Made by a program: the position numbers and the translations under genes. Of a stretch of 64,000 nucleotides of DNA, positions 1 to 7,745 are shown piece by piece; the stretch's first letter is position 1; each line of letters starts with the position of its first letter. The notes beneath the pieces were generated by a model, which did not search any database, had not been told where the DNA came from, and saw nothing but the letters and a program-made list of their open reading frames with translations. This stretch comes from Paenibacillus sp. FSL M7-0420 (GTDB lineage: Bacteria; Bacillota; Bacilli; Paenibacillales; Paenibacillaceae). The stretch lies in the NCBI RefSeq assembly GCF_038002345.1, contig NZ_JBBOCJ010000001.1, positions 4,216,001-4,280,000 on the forward strand. The letters are read 5' to 3'.

Positions 1-468
1 GTTATTCCCGAACACCCCTTCGTCAAAATAACTGGTCCAGATGGTGCCTTTCTCCGTCACTTGAACATTCTGAATCCCGTCTCCCAGCAGGAACTCACGA
101 ATGGTACGTCCTGTATAATCACATACTTTGGCGTTCAGATCATATTTGCCTGCACCATAATACGTGCTGCGTGCTCCAACCAGCAGCAGATGTCTGCGAA
201 GCGGCTGAACATAATGATAATTGAAATGCTGATCCGGGAATGTAATTTCATCGATATAATCTTTACTTTCTACCATCAGAACCTTGTAAGTATGCGGTTG
301 CTTCAAAGCCGGTTGGACGAACATTCCTCGTTTCCGTTCCGGGATCTGGTTAATCAGCAGGACATATACGCAGCCATCTCCACCTAATTGAGCCGAGACG
401 ATCTTGAACCCTTTAGTATACATCGAAATATCTGCAAAAGGCTGCAGCGTCACCATTTTATGAAACAT
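1..468 (-). CDS. Hypothetical protein, C-terminus cut by window edge
   Basis: An open frame of 156 codons runs from ATG at 466-468 off the left edge without a stop. The start is well supported by a GGAGGAATT ribosome site 4-5 bases upstream. The translated part begins MFHKMVTLQPFADISMYTKG and is rich in Tyr, Val and Gly with a run of predicted beta strands, but I see no signal peptide, membrane segment or catalytic motif. I do not recognise the family. It is transcribed in the same direction as the methyltransferase ending at 572, about 100 bases away, so a shared transcript is possible. Confidence 0.7.
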   Translation of the reverse strand, partial: MFHKMVTLQPFADISMYTKGFKIVSAQLGGDGCVYVLLINQIPERKRGMFVQPALKQPHTYKVLMVESKDYIDEITFPDQHFNYHYVQPLRRHLLLVGARSTYYGAGKYDLNAKVCDYTGRTIREFLLGDGIQNVQVTEKGTIWTSYFDEGVFGNN

Positions 469-571
469 GCCAATTCCTCCTTAGGGCTGGTGTAAAACCA
501 TCCTCTGTTCTATTACCGTATTATGGCAGAGTAGATGGAACCAGAACATGGCGGAAGTATGGCGAAGCTAT

Positions 572-1264
572 CTAAAGAGTGATCTTCAACAAGCTGTTTG
601 CTCCCTTTTGAAACTCGTATCCGGCCGTTATTTCTTCAGTTGAACAGCCCTGTTGATGTAACAAGGTGAGCAGCTCATCCAATTGGCGATATCTCTCTCC
701 TGAAAGGCTGACTAAAGGAAAAATCCGAATCTCCTGTTTGGTTACACGAAGTAACTCTTGAATTGCTTGCCTATGAAAATCAAAGTCCAGCCGGTCTGAA
801 TACATAAACAAAAAGTGTGCAGACAGTGTCAGATCAAATTGCTTATCCTTAAATGGGAGCGAAGGCAGTGCCGATGCGATATAACGCCCGGGATGGTTTT
901 TCATATCCTCTGCACAATCAGTTAATGCATGGGATCTATGTTGTTTTAGTTCATCAACGGATTGGAAATAATCCCATACGTAGTTCGTTTGGGCATCTTC
1001 CATTTTGGTCATGGCGTGTTTCAAGTCGTTCATGCCTTTTGTGTAAAGATCCTCATAGTCATGAAAATAAGCGATATCCGTTGCTGTTACGTCGGCACCT
1101 AGTTTATTCGCATAGGCCGTGAACGAACATGCTCCAGCGGGGCAATCCAGAATAGACCGTCCCTTCAATTCCGTCTGTGTTAAATTAAACATGGACATAT
1201 ATTCTTCAAATGTACGTCCAATAAACACGATACGGCTTAAATCCAATTTAACCTCTTTGCTCAT
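572..1264 (-). CDS. Class I SAM-dependent methyltransferase
   Basis: A 230-residue soluble protein with a Rossmann methyltransferase core. Motif I is visible at about residues 38-48 (ILDCPAGACSF, a D/E-x-GxG-like SAM loop), an acidic residue follows the next strand (VTATD), and the motif IV/post-IV segment reads FDLTLSAHFLFMY. The start ATG at 1264 is preceded by AAAGGTGAGC. The substrate cannot be told from sequence. The family is typically annotated only as class I methyltransferase. It stands alone, about 230 bases from the divergent lipoprotein gene at 1494. Confidence 0.82.
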   Translation of the reverse strand: MSKEVKLDLSRIVFIGRTFEEYMSMFNLTQTELKGRSILDCPAGACSFTAYANKLGADVTATDIAYFHDYEDLYTKGMNDLKHAMTKMEDAQTNYVWDYFQSVDELKQHRSHALTDCAEDMKNHPGRYIASALPSLPFKDKQFDLTLSAHFLFMYSDRLDFDFHRQAIQELLRVTKQEIRIFPLVSLSGERYRQLDELLTLLHQQGCSTEEITAGYEFQKGANSLLKITL

Positions 1265-1420
1265 CTCAGCTCACCTTTCCTCTTCTCATCTAGTCTCAAC
1301 TCAATCTTAAGCATAGCTACAAATTGCTTTTAGTAAAGCTGTTATATCTAACTATTGCGGATGGAGAAGCCTTATTGCAGTGGTGTTCATAAGAATCGAA
1401 CAAGGCAAATAAAATAAGCT

Positions 1421-1426
1421 TATAAT
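1421..1426 (+). promoter_or_regulatory. Possible -10 box ahead of lipoprotein gene
   Basis: A perfect TATAAT lies 68 bases before the lipoprotein start. No convincing -35 hexamer is seen 16-18 bases upstream (only CGAACA-like), so this is a weak call. The rest of the 230-base gap between 1265 and 1493 shows nothing else I can support. Confidence 0.3.
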
Positions 1427-1493
1427 TTTTAGCCGAGAAGGAACTATTTGATATGCTTCTTCGTCCTTTTATGATAAAAGGAGTGAAATAAAG

Positions 1494-2018
1494 ATGAACA
1501 GAACCAGAACTACAAAATTACTATTATTATTTTTGTTTGCACTATTGATTAGTTCGTGTCAATCCTCGACTGAACCGAGTACTGAGAATAATAGCAACAC
1601 TGGGGATTGGCCTTCCTACACCTTTGAAGAATTGGTCTCGAATTCAGACTTGGTTGTTTATGGCCAAATAACTGACACTAAAAATCTTGACGGTGACCCT
1701 CCTTCACAAGAATCAAATCTGAATGTTTTGAAAGTGTTGAAAGGTGACGAAACGAATAAAACAATATCTATAAAACTAACAGACCCTTCATATTATGTTA
1801 GTTCTGATTCTAAGTATGTTATGTTCTTAGATAATACCGGCTCTTATTATACACAAAAAACGTATAACTCCCTTTTAATCGAAAAAAATGGAATTATCTC
1901 ATCTAGTCTTCAAGGATTAAGCGGCGATTTTACAATAGATGAAATTCAAAATCAGATTTCTAGTCTCACCCTGTCCTCATATAGCAGCACCTGCTCATCT
2001 GGCAGCTCCGCATTATGA
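1494..2018 (+). CDS. Putative lipoprotein, 3' end probably truncated
   Basis: A 174-residue exported protein. Residues 1-22 form a type II signal peptide: basic start, leucine-rich core and a lipobox LISSC, predicting lipidation at Cys22 and anchoring on the outer face of the membrane. The mature part begins with a Ser/Thr/Asn-rich linker, then a small globular domain containing SDLVVYGQITD, a pattern seen in OB-like domains of Firmicute lipoproteins of unknown role. The ribosome site AAAGGAGTG is good. The last 20 or so residues are Ser-rich and read antisense through the end of the convergent phosphoesterase gene (overlap 1952-2018), which suggests the original 3' end was lost by deletion. 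Confidence 0.65.
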   Translation: MNRTRTTKLLLLFLFALLISSCQSSTEPSTENNSNTGDWPSYTFEELVSNSDLVVYGQITDTKNLDGDPPSQESNLNVLKVLKGDETNKTISIKLTDPSYYVSSDSKYVMFLDNTGSYYTQKTYNSLLIEKNGIISSSLQGLSGDFTIDEIQNQISSLTLSSYSSTCSSGSSAL

Positions 2019-2647
2019 TGAAAATGCCCAAAGAACCATTTTCCATATTCCAGTCTGGACTTAATTTCGTTGAAATACGTATGCATGGGATCAACTTCCA
2101 CATTCGTATTATAGCGCTCTTTGATCCACTGAAACGCATCATAGGAGCAGGTGTGGGTTAATACATAGTCAACCTTCCACTGGTTCATCTCCAGATTGCG
2201 GATGCCTTCCTGGTACTCTTCAGGGCTTGGCATTTCGCGTTCCCACCAGGAGACGCCAGCCTTCCTGTACTCCTTGTCATGAGAAGCCGCTCCGCCAAAG
2301 GTGAAAAAGCTCTTCCCTTCGATCTCAAAAACTTGCCCGCGCATTAGATGAATGATACTGGGAGTAATGTGATGTACCTGACCCCCATTCCATTCGGAGA
2401 CCGGATAAGACTCCAGCAAATCAAAGTTCTCATGGTTCCCGTCAATGAACAGGGTGGTCCATGGTTTCTCTGTAAGCCATTTTAGCCAAAAACGATCCTC
2501 TTTGTCATCTGCCCACAGCAAGCCGAAATCGCCAACGATAATGACGTAATCCTGCTTCGTCAGCGTCCTGCCTTCAGGAAAGTTCCTGGAGTTAAAGCGG
2601 CTGGCCACGCTGATGGAACCGTGAATGTCGCCTGTTATGTAGATCAT
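1952..2647 (-). CDS. Calcineurin-like metallophosphoesterase
   Basis: A 231-residue cytoplasmic phosphoesterase of the calcineurin-like fold. The di-metal ligands are all present in order: GDIHG at residues 6-10, GDFG near 39, GNHEN near 71, and GHFHHN near the C-terminus. The natural substrate is unknown. The start ATG at 2647 has AAAGGAG eight bases upstream. It follows the lipoprotein gene ending at 2662 by 14 bases and so is likely the last gene of a three-gene transcript with that lipoprotein and the serine hydrolase. The C-terminus looks natural even though it overlaps the convergent lipoprotein. Confidence 0.88.
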   Translation of the reverse strand: MIYITGDIHGSISVASRFNSRNFPEGRTLTKQDYVIIVGDFGLLWADDKEDRFWLKWLTEKPWTTLFIDGNHENFDLLESYPVSEWNGGQVHHITPSIIHLMRGQVFEIEGKSFFTFGGAASHDKEYRKAGVSWWEREMPSPEEYQEGIRNLEMNQWKVDYVLTHTCSYDAFQWIKERYNTNVEVDPMHTYFNEIKSRLEYGKWFFGHFHHNAELPDEQVLLYEDRVRLEI

Positions 2648-2661
2648 GGGATGAGCTCCTT

Positions 2662-3195
2662 TCAGAGAGGGTTTGATTGGATTGCAAAAGCATATTTCTT
2701 CTCCTGCTTCTCCCAGGTTGCATTTATGATAAACCCTCTAAATTCCTTTTTATCTTGTTCATAGTGAGAGCTTAAGTAAGAAGCGATGTGCGTATCTAAA
2801 TTGAAGCTATACACACCTTTCTTTGTAACATAGGGAACATCGGTGATTTCTTTGGATGTATATAAATAATCTCCATTATCATCAAGTAATCCATCGCTTA
2901 TAGAAAGTGTGTCTGGCGGATTCGCTCCAAAATCAATTGAAATCTCCTCGCCATTTTTCAAATATGGAATGTCTGAAGGATTCTCTTTCTCGAATGCAAA
3001 GGAAAACGGTGAAGCTGTCTGACCGGATAAAGATGCCTTTTGATCACTGTTTAGAGTCGCATATTTAATATTTTCTTTTCCGCCAAGAATGGTAACGCTA
3101 CTCTTAGGATTACCATCACAGCCGGTAAATGCTACAAGTAATGAGCCTAAAAGCATACTCAATAATATTTTTTTACAGCGATTAATAAGGATCAT
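2662..3195 (-). CDS. Putative lipoprotein of unknown function
   Basis: A 177-residue exported protein. I place the start at ATG 3195 (MILINRCKKILLS) rather than the longer in-frame start at 3303, because the longer form would overlap the upstream gene and put a Cys/Trp-rich stretch before the signal peptide. A GGCGGTGA Shine-Dalgarno-like element lies about 13 bases upstream. The signal peptide ends in a lipobox-like AFTGC. The mature domain is hydrophilic with no motif I recognise. It begins 13 bases after the serine hydrolase stop, so the two are probably cotranscribed. Confidence 0.7.
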   Translation of the reverse strand: MILINRCKKILLSMLLGSLLVAFTGCDGNPKSSVTILGGKENIKYATLNSDQKASLSGQTASPFSFAFEKENPSDIPYLKNGEEISIDFGANPPDTLSISDGLLDDNGDYLYTSKEITDVPYVTKKGVYSFNLDTHIASYLSSHYEQDKKEFRGFIINATWEKQEKKYAFAIQSNPL

Positions 3196-3208
3196 CCCCC
3201 TGTTATAG

Positions 3209-4687
3209 TCACCGCCAGCGTCGACCTTCCAAAACCATGGACAACACGCAGCTAAGCGAAGCCAGCCCCATCCACAGCAAGACCGAATAAGACATCCATA
3301 CACTAATCATAGTATAATTGTAATTTACCAATAAAGGCCAGCCCAGCACAAATAGCAGCAACAGTGCTCTGATAATCAGCGTAACACGCGCTTTGATCTT
3401 TTGACGGCGAACCTCCTTCTCCGTGGCAAAATCGCTGCTCCCTCCCGCCAGCCGGATGAGCTTAAACGCAATACCAATTACAGTGAAAACAACTAACAAC
3501 GAAGCTACTCCGTCCATTAGGATATAAGTGTCGTCATACGTGAAGGTCTTCATCGGCACCCCTCGCATCTGATCATAGATATTCTGGGCAATGAGCGTGG
3601 GTGCGGTAGAGTTCAGGTTAGCCAGAACGAACACCCCCTCCTTCCGCTGCGGATCGATGATTACTTTGGAGGAATAATTCGGGTTGCTGCCGCTGTGACG
3701 GATTACATGCGTCTCCGAGTTTTGGCTCCAGCCGAAGGCATAGCGCAGGTTTTCACTTTCATGTCCCGCTGTACGGAGGTCAAGCTCATGAGATTGCTGA
3801 ATGGCTTTTTTCAGCTCATCTGGAATGTCGCTGCTTCCCATCTGGGCATTAACCCAGTGCTGCAAATCCTTCAGATTGGTCACCAAATACCCTGCGGCTA
3901 TATTTCCGTAGTATCTTGGAGCATCATATGCCATGCTTTTGCCAAAAAACACCCGGTACCCCTGCGCAAGCTGCTCCGGCTTCCGTTCCTGCCCTGTCGA
4001 GAAATAGCTGTCGTTCATCCCCAGCGGCTTCAGGATGTGCTGCGTTACATAATCCTGATAGCTCATCCCTGTAACCTGTTCAATGATTGCGGCCAGAATA
4101 TCATAGTTCACCGTTGCGTACTGATAGGCGCTCCCCGGATCGGTATCTAACTTAAGGCTGGACATCTTATGTATGGTTGCTGCAAGCTGCTCCTTATCTG
4201 AACCTTCAGGGATCTGGCGGATGCTCCAGGACGGTATTCCGCTGGTATGTGCGAGTAGCTGGTTAATTGAGATATTGGCCTTCTCCCCTTTATAGGTTGG
4301 AGCAAACTCTGGCAGATATTGCGAGACATCATCGGTAAAAGCCAATTCCCCTTGATCCTGTAGCATAATCACAGCCAGCGCTGTAAAGGCCTTGGTCGTT
4401 GAGCCTAGTTCAAAAAGCGACTCCGCTGTAACTGGCCTTCGTTTCTCCTTATCGGCATAGCCGTAGGTTTGGAAATCGGTCTTACCACCTCTGGCGGACA
4501 AGATCGCTACACCTGGCGTCGCTGTCTTGTCCATGATGCTCTGCACCATGCCGGACTCACTGTCAATCTTCCCTGCGGCCAAAAGAGTTCCAATCTCATG
4601 CCAGCATGCAGCCGTAGCAATGACTACAATCAGCAGCATCGCAATGCCTTTTAGCAGTATTTCTGTTCTACGCGTTGATCTCTTCAT
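3209..4687 (-). CDS. Membrane-anchored serine hydrolase, beta-lactamase/PBP4* family
   Basis: A 492-residue protein of the class C beta-lactamase/D-alanyl-D-alanine carboxypeptidase-like family (Pfam Beta-lactamase). An N-terminal membrane anchor at about residues 11-28 is followed by the catalytic domain with the nucleophile motif S96-T-T-K99 and a C-terminal HSG triad motif. The YxN motif position reads Y190-A-T with the following N194-Y195 conserved, a variant of the usual YSN. Two to three transmembrane helices close the protein (about residues 385-405, 435-455, 465-482). Such proteins act on D-Ala peptides or esters at the cell envelope. ATG 4687 is preceded by AAGGAG. Confidence 0.85.
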   Translation of the reverse strand: MKRSTRRTEILLKGIAMLLIVVIATAACWHEIGTLLAAGKIDSESGMVQSIMDKTATPGVAILSARGGKTDFQTYGYADKEKRRPVTAESLFELGSTTKAFTALAVIMLQDQGELAFTDDVSQYLPEFAPTYKGEKANISINQLLAHTSGIPSWSIRQIPEGSDKEQLAATIHKMSSLKLDTDPGSAYQYATVNYDILAAIIEQVTGMSYQDYVTQHILKPLGMNDSYFSTGQERKPEQLAQGYRVFFGKSMAYDAPRYYGNIAAGYLVTNLKDLQHWVNAQMGSSDIPDELKKAIQQSHELDLRTAGHESENLRYAFGWSQNSETHVIRHSGSNPNYSSKVIIDPQRKEGVFVLANLNSTAPTLIAQNIYDQMRGVPMKTFTYDDTYILMDGVASLLVVFTVIGIAFKLIRLAGGSSDFATEKEVRRQKIKARVTLIIRALLLLFVLGWPLLVNYNYTMISVWMSYSVLLWMGLASLSCVLSMVLEGRRWR

Positions 4688-4931
4688 GGTTATGCTCCTT
4701 CAAGTCGGGTCATCTGGATCAATTTACACTTATCTAGTATGACGGCTTGCAGCAGCCTTTCCCTGCACTATACGTGATTAGTACTTTACCCCGACAAAAA
4801 CAAGTCCATTTACGGAGTATAAAGAAAATATTTATTAGTTTGACCTTGCAGTATAGTTCAACCCTTATAGTGAAATATAGTTAAGGATGCTTTTAAACTA
4901 AATTTATAAAAGATTGTGAGAGAGGTATATT

Positions 4932-6782
4932 ATGAGAAGTAAATGTAATGGAGAATTGTCGGGGATTGTATTCCTGCTTCTGGCACTTGGTGCCTCTGTA
5001 TTTATCGGGAAAGAAATGTTGTTCGCTGTACTAGCAATAATCGTTCTATTGGCACAATTAGGGATATATACTTTCCAACGCAATAAAAGAGGTAATAGGT
5101 TCTGGGTCTATGCAGTTGCCCTAGTAACCGAGATTATATTCTTGGTCACTAATGAACCTTGGATGTTCATACTCGCTATTTTACTGCTTATCGTCGCAGG
5201 GGTATGGAATGTGTTTTTTGCGGGTGAAGTGCGTAAGAGCGGGACGGTTTTGCTAGTAGTTCGGAGAGTGTTGTACGGTATTGTGGCTGTGATTGCCAGT
5301 GTTTTTTGGATCGTTAATATCTATGCTCAGCCGATTACCCGGTCCGTTACTCTGCCAGCTGATTTAAATGTTGAAGTCAACAATGACAAGCTTGATTCTC
5401 CAACCACCATGTTGAAAAATATAGAAATTATGAATTCCTTCGGCAGCCGTACAACGGGCTCAGAAGGTCACAATCGGTTCATTGCCTGGTTACAACAGCA
5501 GGTGACGGATATGGAGCTTACGGTATACCGTGACGAGTACACTTTTGACCGCTGGGAAGAGAAGACAAGCTCTGTGATCGTAGATAACCAGGAAATCCAT
5601 GTATCCTCTGCGTTTCCATACTCCGGGGAGACCGATAGCAATGGAGTAACCGGAGAACTTGTCTACACCAAACCTGGTGAGTATGAGGATGCCAAGGGTA
5701 AAATAGCCGTCGTTGAAATCAAGAACCTTGAGAGTTTCCCTATAGCACTGGTGATGAATATCCGTGGAAAATTTGGGGAGCCGGGCGGTATCCCTTCAGA
5801 TGAAGGCGATCTAGTCCTTACCACAGGTTTGAAGCACGCTAAGTTGGATGAAGCAAAGGAACAGGGCGTGAAAGCAGTCATCATCGTCTGGGATGGTGTA
5901 TCTGATGAAAAGGCTGAAAAGCAATACCTCCCATTCACCGAGCATTATTTCGGAATTCCGGCAGTTTGGGTCAATAAAACAGAAGGGCAGAAAGTGATCA
6001 ACGCAGCTAAGGAGCATAAAGTGGGCACAGTAATTTTAGAGGCAGAAACACAGAAAAATGCGCCGACTGAATCTTTTTATGTGAAAATTGAAGGAAAGAA
6101 CAAAAAGGAATCGATCATCGTTAATACGCATACCGACGGTGTGAATGTGGTAGAAGAAGACGGTGCGATTGGAATGCTCTCCATGATTCGTTACCTCCAG
6201 CAACAGGAGCAGCCAGAACGGACTATGATCTTCGCCTTTGTAACAGGACATTTCAGATTGCCTGAATTCAAAGGTACCTCGCAGGCAACCTCAACCTGGA
6301 TGCAGGCACATCCTGAGCTGTGGGATGGTACAGATGGACACCTGAAAGCCGTGGCAGGACTCACTGTAGAACATCTAGGCAGCTTGGAATGGAAGGACAA
6401 TGCTTCCGGACAATATGGACCCACTGGAGAAATAAGCACTGAATTTGCCTATGCAGGAAATGAAATCATGGAAGCCATTTGGATGAAAGCTGTTGAAGAT
6501 AGAAGTAACACCAGGACCGTTATCCTGCGCGGACATAATAAGTTTCAATTCGGTGAGAGTCAGCCCCTGTTCAATGCCGGGATTCCAATGATTGGACTGA
6601 TCCCCATGCCGGATTATCTCCTGGTAGATAGCGCAAATAGAGAAATGGATAAGTTCGATGTGAATCTGATGCGCGAACAAGTCGGGTCTCTATTGAAGGC
6701 ATTACAGCTTATTGATCGTACAGAGACTACTGAGTTGGGGGCGGCAGATCGGTATTCGTTTTTCTTTGGGCGGACGAAGTAG
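4932..6782 (+). CDS. Membrane protein with M28-like peptidase domain
   Basis: A 616-residue protein. About five transmembrane helices fill residues 10-135, then an exported-face domain resembling family M28 aminopeptidases: an entry strand with GSRTTGSEGH near residue 175, a PA-like insertion (around residues 235-375, ending QGVKAVIIVWDGV and PFTEHYFGIPAVWV), then the zinc-site segment IIVNTHTDGVNVVEEDGA. The first His-x-Asp ligand pair is kept, but the usual Glu-Glu pair is replaced by GHFRLPEFKG, so the site may be altered or inactive. The family normally needs five ligands. A 244-base gap upstream (4688-4931) separates it from the divergent serine hydrolase. Confidence 0.65.
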   Translation: MRSKCNGELSGIVFLLLALGASVFIGKEMLFAVLAIIVLLAQLGIYTFQRNKRGNRFWVYAVALVTEIIFLVTNEPWMFILAILLLIVAGVWNVFFAGEVRKSGTVLLVVRRVLYGIVAVIASVFWIVNIYAQPITRSVTLPADLNVEVNNDKLDSPTTMLKNIEIMNSFGSRTTGSEGHNRFIAWLQQQVTDMELTVYRDEYTFDRWEEKTSSVIVDNQEIHVSSAFPYSGETDSNGVTGELVYTKPGEYEDAKGKIAVVEIKNLESFPIALVMNIRGKFGEPGGIPSDEGDLVLTTGLKHAKLDEAKEQGVKAVIIVWDGVSDEKAEKQYLPFTEHYFGIPAVWVNKTEGQKVINAAKEHKVGTVILEAETQKNAPTESFYVKIEGKNKKESIIVNTHTDGVNVVEEDGAIGMLSMIRYLQQQEQPERTMIFAFVTGHFRLPEFKGTSQATSTWMQAHPELWDGTDGHLKAVAGLTVEHLGSLEWKDNASGQYGPTGEISTEFAYAGNEIMEAIWMKAVEDRSNTRTVILRGHNKFQFGESQPLFNAGIPMIGLIPMPDYLLVDSANREMDKFDVNLMREQVGSLLKALQLIDRTETTELGAADRYSFFFGRTK

Positions 6783-6888
6783 TTGAATGGTAACAGCTAA
6801 CACTGATGCCACAGGATAATGAGTGTAATTATGGTATTATTATATTCGAGTTTTTGAGTCTATCAATCTTCTTATACCGGAGGGAAAC

Positions 6889-7209
6889 ATGGATATCACT
6901 GAATTTCAACAATGGGTTAGGGAATATTACAAAAATCGTAACTGGTCGGACTTAGATATATTTGTTCGTATTGGATTTCTTGCTGAAGAAACTGGGGAAG
7001 TCGCCCGCGCAATTCGTGCGTTAGAGATTGGCAGGGATCGTCCAGATGGGGTTGCAGGCACATTTCAAGAGAATAAAGCTGAATTAACAGAAGAACTTGG
7101 AGATGTTCTAGGAAATCTCATTGTCATCGCCAATAAATATGATATATCGCTTGAAGATATCTTGATATCGCATAAACAAAAGCTTCAGGCCCGCTATTCA
7201 GAAAACTAA
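6889..7209 (+). CDS. MazG-like nucleotide pyrophosphohydrolase
   Basis: A 106-residue all-alpha protein of the MazG/dUTPase-like NTP pyrophosphohydrolase fold. The two metal-binding half-motifs are visible: EETGE around residues 33-37 and EELGD around 67-71. Such enzymes hydrolyse NTPs or modified dNTPs to NMP and pyrophosphate in the cytoplasm. The length matches single-domain MazG proteins. Start ATG has CCGGAGGG upstream. It stands alone, followed by the broken VOC gene. Confidence 0.85.
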   Translation: MDITEFQQWVREYYKNRNWSDLDIFVRIGFLAEETGEVARAIRALEIGRDRPDGVAGTFQENKAELTEELGDVLGNLIVIANKYDISLEDILISHKQKLQARYSEN

Positions 7210-7241
7210 AATAAATGCAAAAATAGGAAGAAGGTATACAT

Positions 7242-7591
7242 ATGAAGCTTTGTGGAGTCTGTATCCTCACTGACAATGCGCCGCGTCTCGCTGCTTTTTA
7301 TGAAATCGTGCTCAAGGAATCTCCGGTTGTTGAAGGGCAGCATTACGGATTCGACAATGCTCAGCTTGCGGTCCACAATCCGGGCCAAGTGAACGTGGTC
7401 AATGACAAGAATATGTCACTAATGTTCTATGTTCATGATGTCTTGGCTGAATATGACCGTCTGAAGCAAGCCATCCCCGGTATCGGGATTACCTCTCCAC
7501 CTGAGCGCAGACCGTGGGGCGCTACTCCTTCTGGTTCCTTGACCCCGACGGCAATACGGTGAGCTTCATTGAGAAGAAGGATCTACCGTGA
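7242..7591 (+). pseudogene. VOC/glyoxalase-family gene with a frameshift near its end
   Basis: The gene starts at ATG 7242 with AGGAAGAAGG upstream and reads as a typical single VOC domain (beta-alpha-beta-beta-beta module): LCGVCILTDN, AAFYEIVLKE, LMFYVHDV. In the starting frame translation ends at 7562 after ERRPWGATPSGS. In the shifted frame the expected VOC ending appears: YSFWFLDPDGNTVSFIEKKD up to a stop at 7589-7591. The shift lies at about 7523-7530. A one-base change restores a full ~116-residue protein, so this is either a recent pseudogene or a sequencing error. Confidence 0.75.
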
Positions 7592-7745
7592 TATACCAGT
7601 ACACGCCGTACTTATCGACGACTTCAGCACAGCAGGAGCTCCAGGGAAGGGCGCCTAACGGAAATAACACCGTGCCGCCCTTCGCTAGCATTTCGTATGC
7701 CTTGTTCACTTCTTCTTCACGCTCAAAGTTAATCCCATAACTCAT
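7566..7745 (-). pseudogene. C-terminal remnant of a PhnB-like VOC gene
   Basis: Reading down from about 7745 the minus strand encodes SYGINFEREEEVNKAYEMLA followed by LPWSSCCAEVVDKYGVYWYI, a clear C-terminal half of the PhnB/3-demethylubiquinone methyltransferase-like VOC family. The N-terminal half is missing: upstream of about 7745 the frame runs into the 3' end of the large ATPase gene. The fragment therefore marks a recombination junction with that gene. It also overlaps the convergent frameshifted VOC gene by 26 bases. Confidence 0.65.

Noticed and set aside
3695..4150. 151-codon plus-strand frame
   Set aside because: Antisense to the serine hydrolase gene.
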